Assembly: GCA_017853285.1 (NCBI GenBank)
Contig: JAFMJU010000019.1
Span: forward strand, 1-15,507
Direction of reading: 5' to 3'
From: Gemmataceae bacterium
Lineage (GTDB): Bacteria > Planctomycetota > Planctomycetia > Gemmatales > Gemmataceae
DNA: 15,507 nt
In this document: positions 6,704 through 13,056 of the stretch, in pieces
How the letters are laid out: each line of letters starts with the position of its first letter
Numbering within the stretch: the first letter of the stretch is position 1
Position numbers and translations under genes: made by a program
The notes under the pieces: generated by a model
Told to the model about the DNA's origin: nothing
Database searches by the model: none
The model's input: only the letters and a program-made list of their open reading frames with translations

Positions 6704-6813
6704 TGCCTCACCCCAACACTTTTTGCTCAAGGCTCAACAGGACATTTCCGCCACTCCGCTTTGGTGGGTGGCGGCGGATACCCTTTGCCCAAACTGTTAC
6801 TCCGGGAATGAAC

Positions 6814-6837
6814 AGGGTCCGGCATTCGCCGGACCCT
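6814..6837 (-). other. strong perfect hairpin in the rpsJ-rplD gap
   Basis: AGGGTCCGGC and GCCGGACCCT form a perfect 10-bp stem with a 4-base loop, beginning 19 bases after the rpsJ stop. On the transcribed strand it is followed by TGTTCATTCC, which is not a real U-tract, so it is at best a weak or factor-assisted terminator. It could instead be a processing site, an mRNA 3'-end stabiliser, or a regulatory site for L4. It sits where rplC would normally be. Confidence 0.6.
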
Positions 6838-6856
6838 TGATTCCCACTGACGGGGA

Positions 6857-7186
6857 TCAGGCCCCCGCTGTGAGCACGCGAATCTTGATATCCACACCCG
6901 CCGGGAGACTCAGACCCTTGTTGAGGGCTTCCACCGTCTTGCCGGTTGGGCGAAGGATATCGATCAGACGCTTGTGCGTGCGAATTTCAAATTGCTCGCG
7001 CGATTTGCGGTCGATGTGAGGGCTGCGCAGAACCGTGTACCTCTCCACCCGAGTGGGCAGGGGGATTGGGCCGTGCACATCCGCTTCGGTCCGCTCGGCG
7101 GTCTCCGCAATCTCCTTGGCGGTACGATCCAACATCTCGTGGTCGTAACCTTCCATCCGAATGCGAATCCGCATGCGCTCGTTCAT
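6857..7186 (-). CDS. rpsJ: 30S ribosomal protein S10
   Basis: S10 is a small-subunit head protein; in many bacteria it also pairs with NusB in transcription antitermination. The 109-residue protein contains the family pattern IRIRMEGYDHEMLDRTAKEI, then HGPIPLPTRVERYTVLRSPH and KSREQFEIRTHKRLIDIL, ending VDIKIRVLTAGA. The ATG at 7186 has GAAGG seven bases upstream. A second ATG four codons in is possible. It is the first gene of the ribosomal cluster: 187 bases with a terminator and promoter candidates lie upstream, and a strong hairpin lies just downstream. Confidence 0.97.
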   Translation of the reverse strand: MNERMRIRIRMEGYDHEMLDRTAKEIAETAERTEADVHGPIPLPTRVERYTVLRSPHIDRKSREQFEIRTHKRLIDILRPTGKTVEALNKGLSLPAGVDIKIRVLTAGA

Positions 7187-7231
7187 GAAACCGCCTTCAT
7201 TCCCGCCAGTAAATTCCGTGATTCACACCCG

Positions 7232-7240
7232 ATCTTATCA
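7232..7240 (-). promoter_or_regulatory. extended -10 promoter candidate for rpsJ and the S10 cluster
   Basis: The minus strand reads TGATAAGAT, an extended -10 (TG-n) with TAAGAT matching TATAAT at four of six positions. No good -35 is present; TTGTTT at 15-base spacing is the best. Transcription would start about 40 bases before the rpsJ ATG, just downstream of the terminator at 7247-7281, a sensible place for a cluster promoter. Confidence 0.42.
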
Positions 7241-7246
7241 CAAACC

Positions 7247-7281
7247 CAAACAAAACAACACCAGCGACCATGCCGCTGGCG
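7247..7281 (-). terminator. intrinsic terminator between the DegT gene and rpsJ
   Basis: The transcribed strand has CGCCAGCG, a 7-base loop (GCATGGT), then CGCTGGTG: an 8-bp stem with one G-U pair, followed directly by TTGTTTTGTTT. It lies about 90 bases after the aminotransferase stop and about 60 before rpsJ. It would stop read-through from the ABC-aminotransferase group. If the upstream promoter candidate is used, it would act as an attenuator in the S10 leader. Confidence 0.72.
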
Positions 7282-7321
7282 GTCTTTTGCCTGGTCGTTA
7301 AATCAACCGGGAAGTTGCAAA

Positions 7322-7349
7322 ACTATCGGATTCCTTTCGAGCCTGTCAA
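7322..7349 (-). promoter_or_regulatory. upstream promoter candidate with perfect -35
   Basis: The minus strand has TTGACA, a 16-base spacer, then GATAGT, which matches TATAAT at four of six positions. Transcription would begin near 7315 and give an rpsJ leader of about 130 bases containing the terminator at 7247-7281. The TTGACA overlaps one arm of the inverted repeat at 7339-7358. Confidence 0.35.
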
Positions 7350-7358
7350 GGCAGGCTC
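7339..7358 (-). other. inverted repeat just after the DegT gene
   Basis: GAGCCTG and CAGGCTC form a perfect 7-bp stem with a 6-base loop, 15 bases past the aminotransferase stop. It lacks a following T-run. It could be a weak terminator or 3'-end structure, or an operator over the TTGACA it overlaps. Confidence 0.4.
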
Positions 7359-7373
7359 ATCATTCGCTCTTAC

Positions 7374-8543
7374 TCATTCCCCTATTTTTTCAGGGAGAAT
7401 GGCCTGCAACTTAGCCTCAACCTCCCCAATTGACCAAACTCTAAAGGATTCCGGATCGATTAAAACCATCCGTTTCTGGACGGCTTCGGATTGGTCCAGA
7501 GGACCATATGCCACCCATCGGCTGTTGGAACGGCCCAAATGCAGTGCCCGAAACCCTTCACCCATTGGAATACCGGCCTCACAACCCCGCCGAATCACCC
7601 GGGAGGCATCCATTCCAGGCGGCAGCCAGACCGGAACGCGGTAAAAGACCGGTTTGTAGTTGTCCGGTGAGTATTTCAGCAGTTTTTGTGCTGAAATACT
7701 CAGCTGCGATTCGTGTGTTTTTCCCAAATATTTCTGGATTTTGGCAATCTGGGAGGTTCTAAGGGCCATCCGGGCATCATGGTCGATCAGCTGGGGTTCA
7801 AGAGCTGCCAATTGCAAGGTGCTGGGAGTTGCCAAGGCGCTCCCCCGCGAAACATTCAACCAAGCGCGCTGACGCCATTTTGCATCATGTGTTACTAAAA
7901 GCCCTCCACGTCCAACTGAAGCTGGCTTTCCACCACCAAAACTATATACACCTATATTTGAATATACTCCTAGTTTTTTAGCATGATATTCGGCACCAAA
8001 ACATTGGCAGGCATCTTCGATCCATGGCACCTGATTTTCCCTGCATACTTTTCCGATATTTTCCACATCTGCCATTCCCCCGTACAGGTGGCTGACCAGC
8101 ACAGCTTGAACTGGCTTGCCTTCCCGACGGGCACCTTCCAAGGCCTCTTCCAACCTTTGGGCGCACATTTGGGGGCTGTCGGGGCGTACATCCACCAGGA
8201 GCGGTTTTGCCCCCAAGGCATGAACCGTGTGAAAATTGCCCGGGTAGTCGTAGGCCGGCATGGCGACCAACCCGCCCGGCTTGACCCCCAAGGCCTGTAA
8301 TCCCAGTTCGACAGCCAAAGTTCCGCTTTGCACCAGAAGGGCATTGGAAGTGCCCAGGTACTGGCAGAGCCGGGCCTCAACCCGTTCCGTTCTTTCGGGG
8401 TCGTAGCGGGCCCAGGAACCATCTTGCAAACAGGCTTCCACCGACCGGCGAACGGCCTCGGGTGCGTTAGGGAATGAACCACCGGGAACACTCAAGGCAC
8501 CACCCCCGGCACAAAGGTGCTCCCTGTAAACCGGGAGCTGCAA
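7374..8543 (-). CDS. DegT/DnrJ/EryC1-family PLP-dependent aminotransferase
   Basis: This family transfers amino groups to keto-sugars, or acts as related dehydratases, usually for surface polysaccharides or secondary metabolites. The 389-residue length is normal. Visible fold-type I landmarks: SGT at 73-75 (phosphate binding), HLYGG at 152-156, EDACQCFGAE with Asp177 facing the pyridine nitrogen, and SFGGGKPASVGRGGLLVT with Lys206 as the predicted PLP lysine. The substrate cannot be read from sequence. No ATG start exists near the N-terminus: the TTG at 8543 has little Shine-Dalgarno support, and the TTG at 8495 follows GGGGGTGG but would drop 16 residues. It begins 8 bases after the DUF4340 stop, so translation is probably coupled. 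Base composition falls sharply around codons 188-208, and a 14-bp perfect hairpin lies in the C-terminal third, suggesting a different history from its neighbours. Confidence 0.85.
   Translation of the reverse strand: MQLPVYREHLCAGGGALSVPGGSFPNAPEAVRRSVEACLQDGSWARYDPERTERVEARLCQYLGTSNALLVQSGTLAVELGLQALGVKPGGLVAMPAYDYPGNFHTVHALGAKPLLVDVRPDSPQMCAQRLEEALEGARREGKPVQAVLVSHLYGGMADVENIGKVCRENQVPWIEDACQCFGAEYHAKKLGVYSNIGVYSFGGGKPASVGRGGLLVTHDAKWRQRAWLNVSRGSALATPSTLQLAALEPQLIDHDARMALRTSQIAKIQKYLGKTHESQLSISAQKLLKYSPDNYKPVFYRVPVWLPPGMDASRVIRRGCEAGIPMGEGFRALHLGRSNSRWVAYGPLDQSEAVQKRMVLIDPESFRVWSIGEVEAKLQAILPEKIGE
7668..7702. repeat. 14-bp perfect inverted repeat inside the DegT gene
   Basis: TGAGTATTTCAGCA, a 7-base loop (GTTTTTG), then TGCTGAAATACTCA: a perfect 14-bp stem inside coding sequence, covering about codons 281-292. 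It is AT-rich in a GC-rich region. The reading frame passes through it without interruption. It could be a small palindromic insertion that kept the frame, or a functional mRNA structure. Confidence 0.8.
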
Positions 8544-8551
8544 AACACGGA

Positions 8552-11056
8552 TTATTGGCGGAACTTTCCGCGCCCCTGCAAGGCTTCCTCGAAAGGGGCT
8601 TTCGGAACCACCAGGGCCATACCAGGCAGGGTGGAAACGGATGCCGCCAAGCCGGTGCCTTCGGCCCTTCCCAGTACCAGACGAACGGGGTCTTTCTGCC
8701 CCTCAACCGTCCACTCGATGGCCAGCCCGTTTCGGGAGGGATCCAAACCCAAGGCGGAATCTCCGCCGCCGCTGTAAGCCAGAACCCTTTCAAAACGAAG
8801 ACCTTTCAGGCCTGCCAATAGCTGCCCCACCTTTGCCTGGGCCACAGGGAAATCCGACGCCGGATCACGGGAAACCCATTGGTCTTTTTCCCTTTCCAAA
8901 ACCAGGTTCAACGGGGAGCCGTTGACCGCCTGCCAGCCGGTCAATTTCAGCCTCGCCACCTTGACTGGATCCAGGCTGGCAAACAACTGTCGATTTTCCC
9001 AAGGCGTTTCCAAAATGGAACGCAATGACAGGTCCACGGTCACCACCCGGTCCAACCAGCCCGGTAGCGCGTAAACGCCCCCGTCCTCGCTTTCCTTGCC
9101 CAGGGCGAAGGATTTGGTCTGGGGCTTGCCATCGGCCCCCTGCAGAGTCAGCGTGACGGTCACCGCGGGTGGCTGTAATCCGCGGGAAGCAAGTTCTGCC
9201 GGGGCTGGTTTTTCCGCCACCAGTTTCCTTGCCTGCATGGTTGCCAAATTCACCAAAAGCGACCGAATGGCCTGGGGATCCACCGGCAACCCGGCCCGGT
9301 CGGGGGGAACCGTGAATTTCCAGGAATCAGACTTGTCCTTCCGGCTCACAGTGCGGGTTTCAGCGCCCTTGGCTACCGAGACGCTTACCACCTGGTCGAG
9401 TGCCGCATCCGGGGTTAGGCCCTCCCCAGCGAAGGAGGGGATTTTCCGGTCGAGGTATGCCAGCGGGCCTTGTTCCGCCAGTTCCAAAAGGTTTTTGAGG
9501 GCAAAAAGCACCGCCTGATCCTGGCCGGCTACGCGGAGGATCGCCACTTCCTCACCTTGCCTTTTGCCAAGGATCACCTCGGCATTGGCAGGCTGGTTCC
9601 TGCGCACCGGCTTGGCGGGCCCTCCTTCTTTTTTGTCTTCCTTTTCCAAGCCTGCCAGCCAGAACCGGACCGCAACCCGCTTGTCCTCCGGGCGGTCCAG
9701 ATCCCATTCCTTTCTCTTTTCGGGGGAATCCGCCACAAACCGCCCCCGACCGTTTTTAAGCGCCTCCAAAAGAACTGCCACGGCCGAAGCCTCTACTGCC
9801 TGCCCCTCTGCAACACCGGGACGGTACAAACGGTAACCTCCGACCGGATCCGTTTTGACCAGGTCCAAACGGCCCAGACCGTTGTTGATCTCAATCCAGT
9901 CCGGCTCCCCGGTCAGGCGCAGTAACGCCTTGTCCCGAATGAGCGCGGGATCCTCCAGAAGGCGCAGCAGTTCGGCCACAGGACCAGCCGGGACCAAAAC
10001 CACGGAGCCGCTTCCCTCCACCATGGCCGGGTAACCCTTGAACGGGAGTGCTTTCGAATCAGCTTTCGGGGCGGGTTTTTCCACCGGCTTGTCCAGACCC
10101 ACCAACAGGGTGGCCTTGGTGCCGGCTGAAGGGGAGCCGGGATTTTGGACCCGATCCACCTCCACACGCAGCACGCGATTTTTGGTCCCGTCCAGCCCCT
10201 GGGTTGCCAGGTCGGTCACCCCGTCGGCAACAAAGTCATTGCGGTCGCCCTCGCGTTCACCGACTTGCTCCACGCGCAATCCACCAATCGCCCGGAGCAT
10301 TGAGCCCACATCGGGCCCGCCGGGTTGGGCCCCCGGAGCCCCGGGCAAACCGGCAGGCTCGGCCAAACCGTAGGCGGGGGACTCATAGCGCCAAGTGCCC
10401 TGGGTTTTGCGCAAAGCCACGGGGGGCTTGGCACCGGTGGGACCGGTGGAAAGCTTAAACTGATCCAGATCCGCCTCGGTGCCCAACAGCGCCCGCTCGC
10501 GCATGGCGCCCACTGGGCGGTAGAGGGATTCAAGGTCCCTTTCCATCACCACCTGAATGGCGTTCCCCCGGCTGCTGGACCGCGCGAAGACCAGATTGCC
10601 CATGGCACCCGGGATCGTTTTGCCCAACGCAAGGGTGTGTTCCTTTCCATCCTTGTCTGTCAGCGTCACACTGGTTGCCGGCCGATCCAAACCTGTCTCG
10701 GCCAAACTGCCGGATGCGTCCCGGTCTTGCTCACGCCGGCTTTCCAGCACGGAACGAACAAGATTGTTGACCGCGAAATTGTCAGCAGCCCCCTGGAAGG
10801 GCTGCTCGAATCGCCAACGGCCACCCGCCTCGGCGCGCTTCAGGACCAGCGTTTGCTTTTCCGGCCGGGCGCGCTCCAACCGCAGAGCCAGGATGTTTTC
10901 GCCCGGGTTCACATCCACCCCGGTGGCCTTCAGAAGCTCTGGAAACAAGGCCCGGCCCTGGTCGGGGTTTTCCGGCCCGATGGTGATCGCCACCGCCAGC
11001 AGCAGGATCAACGCCAGGAAGACGCCTCCGAGGATGAATGTCGTGCGGTAATTCAT
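8552..11056 (-). CDS. DUF4340-type membrane-anchored repeat protein of the ABC cluster
   Basis: The protein has 834 residues with one N-terminal membrane anchor (residues about 7-26, IALILLLAV-like) and a large soluble part predicted outside the membrane. I assign DUF4340 from its position after a GldG-like gene and its module pattern; function is unknown in the family. About five copies of a unit can be traced: an aromatic-rich strand plus P (WRFEQP 81, WRYESP 222, YRLYRP 408, WKFTVP 579, WVSRDP 727), a helix ending in a V/A-rich stretch, a GLD-P-like motif, then a strand ending in LGK or similar (145, 319, 497, 653, 796). A Pro/Gly-rich linker lies near 235-250 and a Lys/Glu linker near 470-488. 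The ATG at 11056 is chosen because the anchor starts there, with AGGTG upstream; a longer frame would overlap the gldG-like gene. It is 43 bases after that gene and 8 before the aminotransferase. Confidence 0.8.
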   Translation of the reverse strand: MNYRTTFILGGVFLALILLLAVAITIGPENPDQGRALFPELLKATGVDVNPGENILALRLERARPEKQTLVLKRAEAGGRWRFEQPFQGAADNFAVNNLVRSVLESRREQDRDASGSLAETGLDRPATSVTLTDKDGKEHTLALGKTIPGAMGNLVFARSSSRGNAIQVVMERDLESLYRPVGAMRERALLGTEADLDQFKLSTGPTGAKPPVALRKTQGTWRYESPAYGLAEPAGLPGAPGAQPGGPDVGSMLRAIGGLRVEQVGEREGDRNDFVADGVTDLATQGLDGTKNRVLRVEVDRVQNPGSPSAGTKATLLVGLDKPVEKPAPKADSKALPFKGYPAMVEGSGSVVLVPAGPVAELLRLLEDPALIRDKALLRLTGEPDWIEINNGLGRLDLVKTDPVGGYRLYRPGVAEGQAVEASAVAVLLEALKNGRGRFVADSPEKRKEWDLDRPEDKRVAVRFWLAGLEKEDKKEGGPAKPVRRNQPANAEVILGKRQGEEVAILRVAGQDQAVLFALKNLLELAEQGPLAYLDRKIPSFAGEGLTPDAALDQVVSVSVAKGAETRTVSRKDKSDSWKFTVPPDRAGLPVDPQAIRSLLVNLATMQARKLVAEKPAPAELASRGLQPPAVTVTLTLQGADGKPQTKSFALGKESEDGGVYALPGWLDRVVTVDLSLRSILETPWENRQLFASLDPVKVARLKLTGWQAVNGSPLNLVLEREKDQWVSRDPASDFPVAQAKVGQLLAGLKGLRFERVLAYSGGGDSALGLDPSRNGLAIEWTVEGQKDPVRLVLGRAEGTGLAASVSTLPGMALVVPKAPFEEALQGRGKFRQ

Positions 11057-11099
11057 GCTGCACCTGCTTCCAAAACCAGCGATCCGGTCAACCCGGCCA

Positions 11100-13001
11100 T
11101 CAAGCGTTGCGGCGCACCAGCCACATCCCGGCACCCAGGCCAAAAATGGCAACCATGGCCAAGCCAAGGGGCAGCCAGCGCATGCGACCCAGTTCCAGCG
11201 TGTCGCGCCTTGTCCTAAGCTGGTAGGTTTTTCGCTCGAATTTCTGGCTGGCTTCCACGGGCTTGCTGCCAATGCCGGGCCGTTCCCGCAGCCATCCGCA
11301 GCAGCTTGCAACCAGTTCGAGGCTGTCCGTGTTGCCCACCCGTCGCAGGAACTCGTCGGTCACGAAGCGGGCGTTGCCCATCACCACGGCGCGCGGGACA
11401 CCGTTCTCTTGAACCGCCACCCCCAGGTTGATCAGCGCCGCAGGCTTGGGTGGATTTTTGCCCTCCTTCCAGCCGTCGCTTTTGACCAGTTCCTCGAACG
11501 AGGCGGATGGGTCAGCCACCACGCGGGTGTCGAACTCGCGGCCGTAAGCCACCAGGAAGGGCTCCGCCTCCCAAGCCGTCGCGCCATCGGGCCCGGGCGC
11601 GGCAACCTTCAAGGGCCGGGCCTCCCGCATCGGAAACGGGATAGGTTGCCCCTGGCTCACGAAAGCCTTTGCCAGCGGCGAGGCGGAGCGCTGGTTGGGG
11701 ATGGCCAGCATGTCGGTGGGTGGTTTGAGCCGGCCGGAAAGCAGGATGGAATCTTCCACCTCCACCCGCAGGGTAGCCAGCAGAGATTTCAGGCGGGGAA
11801 GCGGGCTGAACACCTGTTTGGGCCCCTGTCGCTCCCGGGCGGCGTCGAGCAGCACCACCAGTTTGCCTTTTTTGCCTCCCTCGGCTCCCTGCACGAAACG
11901 CGTGAGCGCGGATATCGCCTCGGCAGGCGGGTCGAGGCGGGGGCCGGCCATCAGCACGATGTCCGCATCCGCGGGGATCGCCTTGGTGGAGGAATCCAAG
12001 GGGAGCTTATCCACGCGGTAGTTCGCTTTTGCCAATTCGGCCGCCAGGTCGGAAATGGTTCCCGCCTGGGCGGCGCTTTCCCCGCCGGCGCTCTCGAATT
12101 CCCCGTTGCCGATGGTGAGGTAGATGACCCCCTTGGATTTGTTTTCGGACAGGAAAACCAGGGTGTCGAACAGCTTGGCCTCGCCCAAAAACTGCAGGGT
12201 GGCCGGCGCGGCGGGTTGGCCTGGCTGGGTCATCGGGCCCCTGTCCTGCCGGTAGAGGTCGGCCAGCTTCACGAACTCGTGGTTTTGCTTGCCGTCGGGT
12301 CCGTAGACGATCAGCATGCCCAGCTCGCGGGGGAACTGGTACTTCTCCCCAAGCCGGTCGTAGGCCTCCAGGTCGCTGGGGACCTCGAGCATCTGGAAAC
12401 GGACGAGGTTGGGCTGGATCCGCCGGCAGTTCTCCACCAGCGTGGACATCTCGGCCCGCACAAACTGGCTGGCCCCGGAGAACGGGTTGACGAACAGGTA
12501 GATCTGCACCGGCTCAGCCAAGCCCTCCAGGAATCCGGTGGATTTGGGACTGAGCGTGTAGAGCGAGCTCTCGGTGTGGTCAAAGGTGCGGTTGAACAGG
12601 TCGAAACGACCCAGCCGCAGGTTGCTGAACACATTGACGAAAAGCAGTATCCCCACCAGCAGCATGGCAGCGACCAGTGTGTTGGCGCCGTACATCAGCC
12701 GGCGCATGGCGGGCCCCTGGTGCTCGCTGCCCCGGGCCATCAGGCTGGCGCCCAAAAGGAGCCCCACGCCCAGCAGCAGCAGGCCACCCGTGACCACCAA
12801 AGGCAACGGTTGCCGGCGCCATTCAATCAGACCGCCGGCGAACACCTCGCGAAACGGACCGTGCAAGAATGGCAGCGCCAGCCCCGTGACAAACAGAGCC
12901 AGTCCAGCCGCCGCCAGGGACATGACTGTCAGGAATTGACGGGACGCCCCAACTTCATCCGACGGGGTTTCCAGACTCGATGCCGTGACCGGATCATTCA
13001 T
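11100..13001 (-). CDS. GldG-like ABC transporter auxiliary protein
   Basis: The protein has 633 residues. Three membrane segments lie near the N-terminus (about 24-46, 67-88, 105-126) and one at the C-terminus (about 609-628), with a large domain between that should lie outside the cytoplasm. The motif FNRTFDHTESSLYTLSP (136-152) is the hallmark found after the anchor in GldG-family proteins, and the later VLMAGPRLDPPAEAISALTR resembles their intermediate domain. In Flavobacterium, GldG works with GldF and GldA in gliding; relatives in non-gliding bacteria have no known cargo, so I give no symbol. The ATG at 13001 follows GGAGGT by six bases; the TTG at 13031 is less likely. It lies 55 bases after the permease and 43 before the DUF4340 gene. 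Confidence 0.84.
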   Translation of the reverse strand: MNDPVTASSLETPSDEVGASRQFLTVMSLAAAGLALFVTGLALPFLHGPFREVFAGGLIEWRRQPLPLVVTGGLLLLGVGLLLGASLMARGSEHQGPAMRRLMYGANTLVAAMLLVGILLFVNVFSNLRLGRFDLFNRTFDHTESSLYTLSPKSTGFLEGLAEPVQIYLFVNPFSGASQFVRAEMSTLVENCRRIQPNLVRFQMLEVPSDLEAYDRLGEKYQFPRELGMLIVYGPDGKQNHEFVKLADLYRQDRGPMTQPGQPAAPATLQFLGEAKLFDTLVFLSENKSKGVIYLTIGNGEFESAGGESAAQAGTISDLAAELAKANYRVDKLPLDSSTKAIPADADIVLMAGPRLDPPAEAISALTRFVQGAEGGKKGKLVVLLDAARERQGPKQVFSPLPRLKSLLATLRVEVEDSILLSGRLKPPTDMLAIPNQRSASPLAKAFVSQGQPIPFPMREARPLKVAAPGPDGATAWEAEPFLVAYGREFDTRVVADPSASFEELVKSDGWKEGKNPPKPAALINLGVAVQENGVPRAVVMGNARFVTDEFLRRVGNTDSLELVASCCGWLRERPGIGSKPVEASQKFERKTYQLRTRRDTLELGRMRWLPLGLAMVAIFGLGAGMWLVRRNA

Positions 13002-13056
13002 CGGGCCACCTCCCCTTGCAAACCAAGCCAATCAGGACGGATGCGTGCGACAGGAA

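Noticed and set aside
6704..6730. Longer L4 starting with TTG at 6730
   Set aside because: The ATG at 6703 gives the family's usual N-terminus and follows a G-rich binding site; the extra nine residues are not L4-like.
11057..11311. Longer N-terminus for the DUF4340 protein
   Set aside because: It would overlap the GldG-like gene by over 200 bases, and the membrane anchor starts naturally at the ATG at 11056.
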